Shown one piece after another: positions 1 to 7,861 of a stretch of 38,505 bases of DNA (positions are counted from its first letter, which is position 1; every line of letters starts with the position of its first letter). The stretch spans positions 1 to 38,505 of the forward strand of contig CALUBS010000020.1 in assembly GCA_943914355.1 (NCBI GenBank), written 5' to 3'. The position numbers and the translations under genes were made by a program. The notes beneath the pieces were generated by a model that did not search any database, was not told the origin of the DNA, and saw nothing but the letters and a program-made list of their open reading frames with translations. This stretch comes from an uncultured Corynebacterium sp. (GTDB lineage Bacteria; Actinomycetota; Actinomycetes; Mycobacteriales; Mycobacteriaceae).

Positions 1-2151
1 GGTGGAGGATGGGGCATCGGCAAGCGCGGGCGCCGTGGGGGATTCAGCGGCAGTGGTAGCTGAAGCCGCACGGTGGCGCACTGGGGTGCCCAAGAACGCC
101 TTGGGGCGGGGTTCTGGAAGGGTGCCCTTGTCATCCAGGGAAATGGAGTTGCGCAGCATGGTGGCCACGTCGTTGACCTGTGTGGTGGGGGTGGACTCGG
201 CGGCCAGAGACTTCACGCCGCCGGTCATCATGACATTGCAGAACGGGCAGCCAGTGGCGATTTCCTCGGCGCCGGTCTCTAGTGCCTGCTCCGTGCGGAA
301 CTCATTGATGCGAGAACCCAACTTTTCTTCCATGAACATGCGCGCGCCGCCGGCGCCACAGCAGAAGGCTTCATCGCGGGACTTGTCCATCTCGCGCAGC
401 TCGACGCCCGTGGCCTCGAGAAGCTCGCGTGGTGGATCGAAGACCTTATTGTGCCGGCCTAAGAAGCACGGGTCGTGATAAGTGATGGGCTTGCGGTTTT
501 CTGGGGTGCGCGGAACCGGCTGCAGCAGCTTCTCGCGCACCAGACGGTTGAGTAGCTGCGTGTGGTGGAAGACATCGAAATGCCCGTCGAAGTCCGGGTA
601 CTCATTGCGGATGGTATTAAAGCAGTGTGGGCAGGTCGTGATGATTTTCCGCTGGCCTTCCGGCACGCCCTCGAAAGCGTTGTTGAGTGTTTCAACGTTT
701 TGTTGCGCCATCATTTGGAACAAGAACTCATTGCCGGCGCGGCGGGCGGGGTCGCCGGTGCAGGTCTCACCCGTAGAAAGCACGCCGAACTTTACGCCGG
801 CGGTATGGAGAAGATCCACGACGGCGCGGGTGGTGCGGCGGCCATTGTCATCATAAGCGCCGGCGCAGCCTACCCAGAGAAGGTATTCCATATCGGAGAA
901 GTCCGCGGCATCCTCGCCAATGATGGGTACCTCGATGCCATCGGCACGCGCCTCATCAATCCAGGCGCGGCGCTCGGAATTATTGCGGCCCCAGGGGTTG
1001 CCCTTGGTCTCCATGTTCTTAAATAGGCCGGTAAGCTCCGATGGGAAATCGGATTCTGCCAAGACCTTGAAGCGGCGCAGGTCTGCAATATGGTCAATGT
1101 GCTCGATATCGGTGGGACACTGATCCACGCAGGCACCGCAGTTGGTGCAGGACCACAGGACGTCATCGTCAATGACGCCAGCCATCGAGAGCACATCGAG
1201 GCCCTCGTGCGGGTTGTAATTATCTAGCGCGCCTTGGCGCAAGTCCATCATGACCTTTTTGGGACTCAGTGGCTTATCGGTATTCCAGGCCGGGCACAGC
1301 TCTTGGCAGCGGCCGCACTCGGTGCAGGCGGTTGAATCCAGCAGCATCTTCCAGCTGCCTGGGGTGATGTCTTCTTCCAGGTCCGGGGTGGGCAGGGATT
1401 TGAGCGCCTTTTCCCCAGAGGTATTGCGCTGGAAAAAGATATTGAAAAAGGCCATGAAGCGGTGCCACATGACACCCCACTGGAACTTGCGGGAAATAAA
1501 GAAGATGAAAAGGAGCCCGGATAGCAGCTTGACCAAGGCGAAGAAGCTGACCAGTGCCGGGGATTCGGGCAGTGCCTTAGCTAAGTGAATAGTCAAGAAA
1601 TCCGCGACTGCGGAACCTCCAGCAAAAGCTGCGATTTTGGAGGCTTTGACCAAGAGCATGCTGAGGCCCTCGATGAAAACGATGGCCTCCACCCAGCGGG
1701 CCGCTGCCGTTTGGGAGTTGAAAAAGCGGCTGCCGCGCTCGGTATCGCCTAGTTTCAGGCGCACACCGATGAGGAAGCAGATACCCAGCACCGTGCCGAT
1801 GCCAAGTACTTCTTCCACAAAGTGATACACCGGCCAGGTGCTTAAGCCGGGCCACCCTTTATCCGGGGCGAAGGTTTGAATATAGGCCTCAAACCACACC
1901 AGGATGCCGAATAAAAAGCCCACCATGACCGCCCAGTGGGCAGCATTGACCAATGGTTTTCCCTTGAAGTGGGTGTGGCCGAAGACCTCTGCCAGCACGC
2001 GCCCGAGGCGTTTTACGGGGCTATTGGTACGCTCTAGTTGGGTTGGCCCGCCCGCGCGGATGAACTTAATGAGCGCGCCTATGCGGGCGAAAAAGTATAG
2101 CCACACCGGAATCGATGTGGCTATAGCAATCCAACCGGACACGGTTGTCAT
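1..2151 (-). CDS. Membrane-bound iron-sulfur oxidoreductase (heterodisulfide-reductase-like), partial
   Basis: The reading frame is open from an ATG at 2151 to the window edge, giving 717 codons; the C-terminus lies outside. The first ~210 residues hold several hydrophobic helices, so the protein is membrane anchored. Two ferredoxin-type 4Fe-4S motifs follow, CxxCxxCxxxC at C276/C279/C282/C286 and C335/C338/C341/C345. Two cysteine-rich CCG-type domains come next, with a CPHC motif near residue 510, a CCGAGG motif at C597-C598 and CPFC near 640. This order matches the actinobacterial HdrD/GlpC-like family (M. tuberculosis Rv0338c type), which is thought to pass electrons between a cytoplasmic donor and the membrane quinone pool; the true substrate is unknown. 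The tail after ~680 is Ala/Pro rich. GAAGGAG lies just upstream of the ATG and supports this start. Confidence 0.88.
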   Translation of the reverse strand, partial: MTTVSGWIAIATSIPVWLYFFARIGALIKFIRAGGPTQLERTNSPVKRLGRVLAEVFGHTHFKGKPLVNAAHWAVMVGFLFGILVWFEAYIQTFAPDKGWPGLSTWPVYHFVEEVLGIGTVLGICFLIGVRLKLGDTERGSRFFNSQTAAARWVEAIVFIEGLSMLLVKASKIAAFAGGSAVADFLTIHLAKALPESPALVSFFALVKLLSGLLFIFFISRKFQWGVMWHRFMAFFNIFFQRNTSGEKALKSLPTPDLEEDITPGSWKMLLDSTACTECGRCQELCPAWNTDKPLSPKKVMMDLRQGALDNYNPHEGLDVLSMAGVIDDDVLWSCTNCGACVDQCPTDIEHIDHIADLRRFKVLAESDFPSELTGLFKNMETKGNPWGRNNSERRAWIDEARADGIEVPIIGEDAADFSDMEYLLWVGCAGAYDDNGRRTTRAVVDLLHTAGVKFGVLSTGETCTGDPARRAGNEFLFQMMAQQNVETLNNAFEGVPEGQRKIITTCPHCFNTIRNEYPDFDGHFDVFHHTQLLNRLVREKLLQPVPRTPENRKPITYHDPCFLGRHNKVFDPPRELLEATGVELREMDKSRDEAFCCGAGGARMFMEEKLGSRINEFRTEQALETGAEEIATGCPFCNVMMTGGVKSLAAESTPTTQVNDVATMLRNSISLDDKGTLPEPRPKAFLGTPVRHRAASATTAAESPTAPALADAPSST

Positions 2152-2189
2152 TCGTGCTCCTTCACTACTGATGCTCCACGTTGTTATCT

Positions 2190-2207
2190 ACCTTAAGGCC
2201 TCAAGGT
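2190..2207. promoter_or_regulatory. Near-perfect 18-bp dyad upstream of the Fe-S oxidoreductase gene
   Basis: ACCTTAAGGCCTCAAGGT reads the same on both strands except at one symmetric pair. It sits ~40 bp upstream of the ATG at 2151, in the 106-bp gap after the oxygenase gene, so it could be an operator or overlap the promoter. No regulator can be named. Confidence 0.35.
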
Positions 2208-2257
2208 GCAATCGTGGGAGTCAGTATTCAGTAACTATGAGTGAAGGGGTAAAGGCC

Positions 2258-3157
2258 TTAGTAGTGGAAACCGCCTTCAGCTTCCGCCTTCTCAAAGGCG
2301 CGGGTAGCAATAGGAACCATGCGTGCTTTACGCGGAAGGACGGAGAAGACGCCACGGACGGCGCGGGAGAAGATCTTGAGCTTGCGCTCATCCTTCTTGG
2401 TCCACTCCCAGCCAAGCTTGTTGCGCAGCTTGTCCGGAATCATGCCGATAGCAACCCACAACAGCAGGCGGGATGCGTAAGGTGCAATGGGCTTCCACAG
2501 CCAGTTGGGCACCTTGGGATCTGGGGTGTTGAGGGTGAGGCCGTTGATGATGCGGGAGCGCTCGATGGTTTCGCTGATATCGAGGGTATCGATCATGTTG
2601 TCCACGTACTCTTCAAACTCAGCGTACGTCTTTGGCGCATCGTCGGGCTCTGCAACCTCGTAGAAGGTGTACCAGGTACGGGTCTCCTGGAAGAGCTGCT
2701 CGCGCTCCTCTGGGGTCAAAGGATCCATGAAGTTGCCGGCCAGCTGGTACGGCATTGCAGCGAAGGTGGCGTGTGCCCAGTAGTAAACATCCGGGTTCAG
2801 CGGGTGGTAGCGGCTTCCATTTGGGTGGGTGCCCTTGATGTCCTTGTGGAAGTCACGAATCATGACGCCAACTTCTGGGCCTTCATAGATCGTGCGGATG
2901 ATCGGGAAGGCGGAGCGAACCAAGCGTGCAACCTCGTTATCAAAAACGTTGGAGTGCTGCACCAGGGACCGGCTGACGTCACGCTGGGCAATCTGCAAAA
3001 GACCAGCAGACAGTGCGACGAATGCGGAGCGCCAGTCACCAAAGCGCTGCCACAGGATGGAATCTGGGCCCAGCTCAGGCAGGTTATCGGTATTGTTATC
3101 TGCGGTCTGGGTGTGCTTGTCGTTTACAGTGCTTTCAGGATTGCTCAGAGTAGTCAT
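2258..3157 (-). CDS. Oxygenase MpaB family protein (DUF2236), copy 1
   Basis: This 299-residue protein is recognised as DUF2236, the family of latex clearing protein Lcp and fungal MpaB. Those are b-type heme oxygenases that cleave C=C bonds of isoprenoid chains. Family-like positions are visible: IRDFH-x-DIKG (R101, H104) and YYWAHATF with H129. I infer that H129 is the axial heme ligand by analogy with Lcp. There is no signal peptide, so it should be cytoplasmic. Its ATG overlaps the TAA of the upstream FAD oxidoreductase gene (TAATG), so the two are translationally coupled. It is a paralogue of the protein at 5795-6871: both share a PLGPDS/LGPDSILW-like segment, the RYHxLNPxxYYWAHATF block and the KWTKxxxxK region. 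The substrate is unknown; a terpenoid or other unsaturated lipid is a guess from the family. Confidence 0.85.
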   Translation of the reverse strand: MTTLSNPESTVNDKHTQTADNNTDNLPELGPDSILWQRFGDWRSAFVALSAGLLQIAQRDVSRSLVQHSNVFDNEVARLVRSAFPIIRTIYEGPEVGVMIRDFHKDIKGTHPNGSRYHPLNPDVYYWAHATFAAMPYQLAGNFMDPLTPEEREQLFQETRTWYTFYEVAEPDDAPKTYAEFEEYVDNMIDTLDISETIERSRIINGLTLNTPDPKVPNWLWKPIAPYASRLLLWVAIGMIPDKLRNKLGWEWTKKDERKLKIFSRAVRGVFSVLPRKARMVPIATRAFEKAEAEGGFHY

Positions 3158-3963
3158 TATGCCTCCTTAAGGGCAGTAGCGGACTTTTGTTGATTCTGGC
3201 GTTCAGACGAGGAGGACTCAGGGGCATAGTTGGATGCTCGCTTGAAATCATGGGCCGGTGCATCGAACCCTGCGAGCACTTCGCGGATTCCGCGTACGGT
3301 ACCGGGCTGAACCAACCACTTATCGTGCTTGACGGTTAGTTCTCCTGGTCCACGAATCTCGAGCTGGCGGACGTAACGACGGCAGTGATCGGCGCGGGCT
3401 TCGATGACAGCCAGTGGGCGACGTTTGAGGTAAGAGTCGCGCGGGGTGGGGCCGTCAACGAAGAGGGCATTAGGCAGCCCAAATACCTCTACACCGTGGT
3501 GGAGGTACATGTCATCGACGCTGGCCTTTGACCGTCCCGGAACGGAAATCCACGGGGATTCCTCACCGGTGGCGCGAATCAACACATCGAAAGCTTGGGT
3601 TTCCTGACCAGAATCACCGAGGTAGGAGATTTCCCATTTGCCTTCTGCACGGTCGAATTCGGCACCCGTAACGGCAGTGGAACCACGGAACTCGGCGCCA
3701 CTGGCAGCAACAGCCTCTTCAAGGTGGCGTACTACAGAAGCTGGCGAGCCATCAGTTTTGGTGAGGCGGAGGTACGGGGTACGGAAGTGGTACTTCCGGG
3801 AAACCTCGGTGGCTTCAGCGGAATTGAAGTGGCCGCCGATGTATGGTTCTTGTTCAAAAAGAACGGTGTCGAATCCAGAGAATGCGCATTCAGAAGCCGC
3901 GGCGCATCCGGCTACTCCGGCACCAACCACTGCGACAGTCGGTCGGCGGTATGGCTTGAACAT
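3157..3963 (-). CDS. Half-length FAD-dependent oxidoreductase (flavin monooxygenase-like)
   Basis: The protein has 268 residues. An N-terminal Rossmann fold begins with VAVVGAGVAGCAAA, followed by an acidic residue at the end of strand 2 (VLFEQE) and a GGHFN segment, as in FAD-binding flavin monooxygenases. An ATG-type motif (RATGEESPW) closes the dinucleotide fold. Typical family members have 450-500 residues with a second GxGxSG NAD(P)H fold, which I do not see. The protein may be a naturally short version, need a partner, or have lost function. I chose the ATG at 3963 because AAAGGA lies 6-7 nt upstream; an in-frame ATG at 3984 lacks this. The stop overlaps the start of the DUF2236 gene, so the two products probably act together. 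Confidence 0.72.
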   Translation of the reverse strand: MFKPYRRPTVAVVGAGVAGCAAASECAFSGFDTVLFEQEPYIGGHFNSAEATEVSRKYHFRTPYLRLTKTDGSPASVVRHLEEAVAASGAEFRGSTAVTGAEFDRAEGKWEISYLGDSGQETQAFDVLIRATGEESPWISVPGRSKASVDDMYLHHGVEVFGLPNALFVDGPTPRDSYLKRRPLAVIEARADHCRRYVRQLEIRGPGELTVKHDKWLVQPGTVRGIREVLAGFDAPAHDFKRASNYAPESSSSERQNQQKSATALKEA

Positions 3964-4051
3964 ACTGTTCCTTTCGAGTTTCACAGGGCGCTTACTGGCC
4001 GCTGTGTGTTGTGCAATTTATATTCCCAGAGGACACAATTCGTGAATATGT

Positions 4052-4067
4052 TGTGATCGTACACACA
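4052..4067. promoter_or_regulatory. Operator-like motif TGTGA-N6-ACACA, shared with the site at 6905
   Basis: The site reads TGTGA-TCGTAC-ACACA about 90 bp upstream of the FAD oxidoreductase start. With its flanks it shares GTTGTG-N7-ACACA-Y-ACC with the site upstream of the second oxygenase gene. It also resembles the GlxR/CRP half-site spacing (TGTGA-N6-TCACA) with one substitution. Which protein binds it cannot be told from sequence. Confidence 0.45.
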
Positions 4068-4129
4068 TACCCATTGAATGTGAAGTGAGTTACTGAATTT
4101 AAAAGGTGGCTGGTTACGCTGCGCAGTGC

Positions 4130-5716
4130 TTAGGGGAGGAAGCGCAAGGCTTTTCCTAAGCGCAACGCGGAGCTCAGCAGGGTGCCGTAGTACTTATTGG
4201 GAAGCCAATTTGGTCCGCGCATCGGCATGATCCTTTGCGAGGAGATATTCTTTGCTTCCGTATATTTGGTCAATCCCTCGTGGCCATGGCGGCGACCAAC
4301 GCCAGACTCCTTGACGCCACCCAACGGGGTGGAAATTGAGGCCCACGTGGAGGCGTAGCCGTCATTGATGGTCACGCTGCCTGCATCGATTTTCTCAGCG
4401 ATGCCTTGCGCGGTTTCGGGTTGGCCGAATACAGAGGAGTTCAGACCGTAGGGCAATTTATTCGCCTGCTCGATGGCCTCTTCGACATCGCGCACGCGTT
4501 GCACGTACACCACGGGGCCAAAGACCTCTTGCTCTGCAAGCTCGGTGCCTTCTGCCAAATCAGTGAGAACCGTGGGCTCAAAGTGGTAGGGGCCAATATC
4601 CGGGCGGGGCTTGCCGCCGGTAATAACGGTGGCACCCTTATCTACGGCATCGTCGACAAAGTGCTGCACCACATCTAGTTGGTTTTGGCCGATGAGTGAA
4701 CCCATCGTGTAGTCCCAGTTCAAACCGGAACCAAGTTTGATGGATTCGGTTGCCCGGCGGAATGCGGTAATGAATTGATCGAAGATGGCATCGGGGACGT
4801 AGATGCGTTCAATCGACACGCACAGCTGGCCCGAATTGGAAAAGCAAGCGGTAGCGATGGTGTCAATATGCTTGTCGATGTCCGCATCCGGCGCGATGAT
4901 CATCGGGTTCTTACCACCCAGTTCTGCGGAGTATCCGACGAGGCGCTCGCCTACGGTGGCGCCCAAAATCTTGCCGGTCTTGGTGGAACCGGTAAACATC
5001 AGGTAATCGCAGTGTTCGGAGATGGCTGAGCCAACGACTCGACCGGAGCCGGTAACGATCTGCAGCAAATCCTTCGGCAGTCCTGCTTCCTTCAAGAGGT
5101 AGAGGGAAATCAGGTTAGAAAACGGGGTGGATCCATCGGGCTTGGCCACAACGCCATTGCCGGCAAGCAGTGCCGCAACGGCATCGGAAATGCCCAATGC
5201 TAATGGATAGTTCCACGGGCTGATTTGCCCCACAACGCCCTTAGGAACTCGCTGCAAGTGCGTTTTGGTGATGAGCGGAAATGCGCCCGGCTGCTTCTGG
5301 GCGGCCAATAGCTTTGGCGCATTATTTGAGTAATAACGCGCGTTATTTAGTACGTCGAGTACCTCATCAAAGGCGGCCGTGCGGTCCTTGCCGGTTTCCA
5401 ATTGGATGAAATCCGCAAGCAGCTCGCGGTGTTTAGCCACGAGGTGGTGGAAGCGCTTCATTACCTTTACGCGCTGTTTAACGTCGGTATCGGCCCAGGC
5501 CTTTTGGGCCTGACGCGAACGGCGGAAAGCTTCATCTACGTCTTCTTCGGAACCTACTCCAACCCAGCCTAATTCTTCTTCAAATAAGGGGGAGTGGACC
5601 GCTTTGCGTTCGCCTTTATCCAGCGAACCGGTGGAGTAGTTAGTGGTGAGATGTTGTAGCTCAGTTAGTAATTGCTGTGGCAAGGGCCGTTCTTGTAGAC
5701 GGCGTGGTAAAGACAT
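4130..5716 (-). CDS. Aldehyde dehydrogenase, succinate-semialdehyde dehydrogenase-like
   Basis: This is a full-length 528-residue NAD(P)-dependent aldehyde dehydrogenase. Visible motifs are QISPWNYP with N169, the ELGGKNP motif with general base E265, and SNSGQLC with catalytic C299. The N-terminal extension and the ELGGKNPM context resemble the actinobacterial succinic semialdehyde dehydrogenase (GabD2-like) group, but specificity cannot be fixed from sequence. I prefer ATG 5716 because GGAG lies 10 nt upstream; the in-frame GTG at 5725 would leave only 1 nt. The gene lies between the two DUF2236/FAD blocks, all on the same strand. An aldehyde-producing oxygenase next to an aldehyde dehydrogenase suggests that it oxidises the cleavage product to an acid; this is inference. 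Confidence 0.85.
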   Translation of the reverse strand: MSLPRRLQERPLPQQLLTELQHLTTNYSTGSLDKGERKAVHSPLFEEELGWVGVGSEEDVDEAFRRSRQAQKAWADTDVKQRVKVMKRFHHLVAKHRELLADFIQLETGKDRTAAFDEVLDVLNNARYYSNNAPKLLAAQKQPGAFPLITKTHLQRVPKGVVGQISPWNYPLALGISDAVAALLAGNGVVAKPDGSTPFSNLISLYLLKEAGLPKDLLQIVTGSGRVVGSAISEHCDYLMFTGSTKTGKILGATVGERLVGYSAELGGKNPMIIAPDADIDKHIDTIATACFSNSGQLCVSIERIYVPDAIFDQFITAFRRATESIKLGSGLNWDYTMGSLIGQNQLDVVQHFVDDAVDKGATVITGGKPRPDIGPYHFEPTVLTDLAEGTELAEQEVFGPVVYVQRVRDVEEAIEQANKLPYGLNSSVFGQPETAQGIAEKIDAGSVTINDGYASTWASISTPLGGVKESGVGRRHGHEGLTKYTEAKNISSQRIMPMRGPNWLPNKYYGTLLSSALRLGKALRFLP

Positions 5717-5748
5717 GTAATGCACGCTCCAGAAAGATCAATGAAAAG

Positions 5749-5774
5749 GTTCGTGAGCTAAAAAGCTCACGAAC
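5749..5774 (-). terminator. Hairpin between the second oxygenase gene and the aldehyde dehydrogenase gene
   Basis: A perfect 11-bp stem (GTTCGTGAGCT / AGCTCACGAAC) with an AAAA loop fills most of the 78-bp gap. On the minus strand it is followed by CCTTTTCATT, a short T tract. It may terminate transcription after the oxygenase gene, attenuate it, or protect the mRNA end. Only ~30 bp remain before the aldehyde dehydrogenase start, too little for a separate promoter, so read-through seems needed. Confidence 0.7.
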
Positions 5775-5794
5775 AATAAGGAAGCCGGTATGTT

Positions 5795-6871
5795 TTAGAA
5801 CGGGCAGCCGGCTGCACGGCGTGCGGCTACTGCATCATCGGAATCCGGTTTGTCGGTAGATTCCGCGGTGGCAGCAGAGTCCTTAGCCTGGGTGGCGTTG
5901 TAGCCTTGGATCTTCTTCGGCTCCTTGTACTTGCCCTCGATCATCCCGTTCTTGATCATCAAGGAACGACCCGGCTCCATGTAGCGCTTATCCTCTGGGA
6001 GGTGGTCCATGATGAAGCGAACGGACTTAGCGATGCGGTCGAAGCGCTTCTGGTCGCGCTTGGTCCACTTCAGCTCCAAGATGTCGCGGTACTTCTGCGG
6101 CAGGGTAGCCACAGTCAACCAGATGGCGCTGCGCATAATGGGCTTCCAGATAACCTTCCATACGGCCTCTGGAACGCCTTCCGGAGCCTTGACCGGCTCT
6201 ACGCGTGCGGTGCGCAGTGCGAAGTCAACGGTCTCGTTGCGCTCAAGCACGGTGTCTGCCATCTCATCCATGTACTTGATCAAGTCATCGTAGTTATCAA
6301 TGACCGGGCGCTCAGACATGCCGTACTTATCCCACCAAGTCACGCCCTCGCGAACGATTTGGTCGCGCTCTTCCTTGGTGAACGGGGTACCGAAGAGCTC
6401 TTGGGCGTAGATAACGCGGTAGACGAAGGTAGCGTGTGCCCAGTAGTAAGTCTCTGGGTTCAAGGAGTGGTAACGCTCGCCATTTTGCAGCGTGCCCTTA
6501 ATAGTGACGTGGTAGTCGCGAATGCGCTCACCGATGTCCCCATCATCGTAGATGGACTCAATAATCTGCGGCGTAGAGCGCTGCAGGCGGGCGAAAGGTT
6601 CGTCGAAGAACTTCGAGTGGTCCAAAAGGGACTGACCAATCGCGGGGTGCATATTCTGCAAAATGCCGGTGTAGCCACGCAGCAGCTGCAGGCGGTTATC
6701 CGAGCCCCACTTCCACAACAGGGAATCCGGTCCCAAAGGAGCGCGGCGCAGTTCGCGCTTTTCTTCCTTCTTGTCCTGAGCGTTTACTTCTTCTGCACCG
6801 GACTGAGGGGAATCAATGTGGGTATTTTCTTCGTTTGCCTGTGTATTTTCGGGTTTCAGTGAGTTGGACAA
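5795..6871 (-). CDS. Oxygenase MpaB family protein (DUF2236), copy 2
   Basis: This 358-residue DUF2236 protein is a paralogue of the one at 2258-3157. It has IRDYH-x-TIKG (R118, H121) and YYWAHATF with H146, the likely heme ligand by analogy with Lcp. It carries an extra hydrophilic, Glu/Asn-rich N-terminus of ~45 residues and a disordered C-terminus ending in CPF. I placed the start at a TTG (6871) because AAGGAGG lies 6 nt upstream; the longer frame from 6949 has no such signal. It is the first gene of the minus-strand island. The closest described activity is oxidative cleavage of polyisoprenoid double bonds; the substrate here is unknown. Confidence 0.83.
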   Translation of the reverse strand: MSNSLKPENTQANEENTHIDSPQSGAEEVNAQDKKEEKRELRRAPLGPDSLLWKWGSDNRLQLLRGYTGILQNMHPAIGQSLLDHSKFFDEPFARLQRSTPQIIESIYDDGDIGERIRDYHVTIKGTLQNGERYHSLNPETYYWAHATFVYRVIYAQELFGTPFTKEERDQIVREGVTWWDKYGMSERPVIDNYDDLIKYMDEMADTVLERNETVDFALRTARVEPVKAPEGVPEAVWKVIWKPIMRSAIWLTVATLPQKYRDILELKWTKRDQKRFDRIAKSVRFIMDHLPEDKRYMEPGRSLMIKNGMIEGKYKEPKKIQGYNATQAKDSAATAESTDKPDSDDAVAARRAAGCPF

Positions 6872-6904
6872 TTCGACCCTCCTTAGTCGATAAAATCTGT
6901 TGGT

Positions 6905-6920
6905 TGTGTAGCGTAACACA
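6905..6920. promoter_or_regulatory. Operator-like perfect dyad TGTGT-N6-ACACA
   Basis: The dyad lies 34 bp upstream of the TTG start of the second oxygenase gene, where a repressor could block transcription. It shares GTTGTG-N7-ACACA-Y-ACC with the site at 4052-4067, linking both ends of the island. The spacing is GlxR-like but the outer bases differ from TGTGA/TCACA. Confidence 0.45.
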
Positions 6921-6943
6921 CACCGGTGCACACCTATTACATG

Positions 6944-6975
6944 GCGCACAAATGTGGGGGTGCAACTTTGTGCGC
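6944..6975. repeat. 9-bp inverted repeat GCGCACAAA / TTTGTGCGC
   Basis: The two perfect arms are separated by 14 nt in the divergent promoter region. The same GCGCACAAA string recurs at 16666-16673 in the hairpin downstream of cysN, so it may be part of a dispersed short palindromic repeat rather than an operator. Confidence 0.45.
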
Positions 6976-7282
6976 TGCAGGTTTAGTGGGGGATTGGAAG
7001 TTGACAACGGCAGGGGGTGCGATAGTCTTCATTAAACATATGATCTGGACTACACCGTTGCGGGCGTATTTAATTGCACCCCTTTTTGTGTGATGTGTCT
7101 CAGGTAGTGTTAACGTGTGTTCAAGCTCATTTAATCAGTGGATTGCGTAGGTCTATTACTCATCCTCGGCCTGTAAATCTCTGGCCGCGGTAAAGAGTGG
7201 GCTGAAAAATTCACCGTAGACGGGGGATGCCGCTAAAACAGGCAGGGACCCCGCCTTTTCAATTCCACAGAAAGGTTCCTTC

Positions 7283-7861
7283 ATGGGCAGGATTAGTATT
7301 CCAAAGTTTGCAACCGCACTGACTGCCGGGCTTGCAGCTTTTGGTGTAACAGGTTTTGCGGTAGCCCAAGGCGGCTTGACCGCTAATATCGCACTTTCAG
7401 GAACCTTCTTTAAGGTGAACATGAGCCACCTGGAGGGCGAAGGACTGTCGATCTTCGTTGATAGGGACAAGATGGGAGAAGAAACCATCCCCGCCGCGCG
7501 CTTGAAGTTTGAGCACGCCGTGGCTTCCAACTTGTGCCTGTCCGCCAACCTTCCTGATGTCCCAGGGATTGGCGAGACCACCTTCGCCCTCCGTGCGAAT
7601 GGTGATGACAGTGTGGAGGTAGAGAACCTCTTGGTTGGTGCTACCGACATTAAGGGTCAGCTGGATCTGACGAATGCCAACGTGGGTATTGATGCCAGCC
7701 AGGTCAATGACAAGGCTGATCCAGGTTCGTGGGGATTGTACGCGCAGAAGGTGACCCTGAGCGCGGATGATATTCGCACGACCTCGGTGGGAGCAGAAAG
7801 GCTCGCTGCCTCTGGTGTGAATGTGACGGTGAAGAGGGGAAGCAACAACAATGGCTGCTAA
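7283..7861 (+). CDS. Secreted DUF6230 family protein
   Basis: The protein has 192 residues. A signal-like N-terminus (MGRISIPKF, then a hydrophobic Ala/Gly/Val stretch ending FAVAQG) is followed by the family-like GGLTANIALSGTFFKV segment. The body is beta-rich, with a SNLCLS cysteine, and ends in a terminal Cys. The pattern matches the Streptomyces secreted family DUF6230, which usually sits beside DUF6114, as here. Its molecular function is not known. The ATG at 7283 has AAAGG upstream. The last codons overlap the next gene by 11 nt, indicating a tightly linked operon. Confidence 0.78.
   Translation: MGRISIPKFATALTAGLAAFGVTGFAVAQGGLTANIALSGTFFKVNMSHLEGEGLSIFVDRDKMGEETIPAARLKFEHAVASNLCLSANLPDVPGIGETTFALRANGDDSVEVENLLVGATDIKGQLDLTNANVGIDASQVNDKADPGSWGLYAQKVTLSADDIRTTSVGAERLAASGVNVTVKRGSNNNGC

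Larger units (their letters stand above)
6872..7282. other. Divergent intergenic region between the oxygenase island and the DUF6230 operon
   Basis: This 411-bp stretch holds no convincing gene. It contains the dyad at 6905-6920 and a perfect 9-bp inverted repeat GCGCACAAA (6944-6952) / TTTGTGCGC (6967-6975). A partial GlxR-like site, TGTGA-N6-TCAGG, lies at 7089-7104. AAAGG precedes the ATG at 7283. It should carry promoters for both directions, but I could not place -35/-10 boxes with confidence. Confidence 0.5.

Noticed and set aside
1904..3193. 429-codon plus-strand frame
   Set aside because: It runs antisense across the 5' end of the Fe-S oxidoreductase gene and the whole first oxygenase gene, has no ribosome-binding site and shows no family features.
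5906..6862. 318-codon plus-strand frame
   Set aside because: It is antisense to the second DUF2236 oxygenase, whose motifs are unmistakable.
7089..7104. GlxR site upstream of the DUF6230 gene
   Set aside because: TGTGA-N6-TCAGG matches only 8 of 10 consensus positions, so I do not list it as a separate site.
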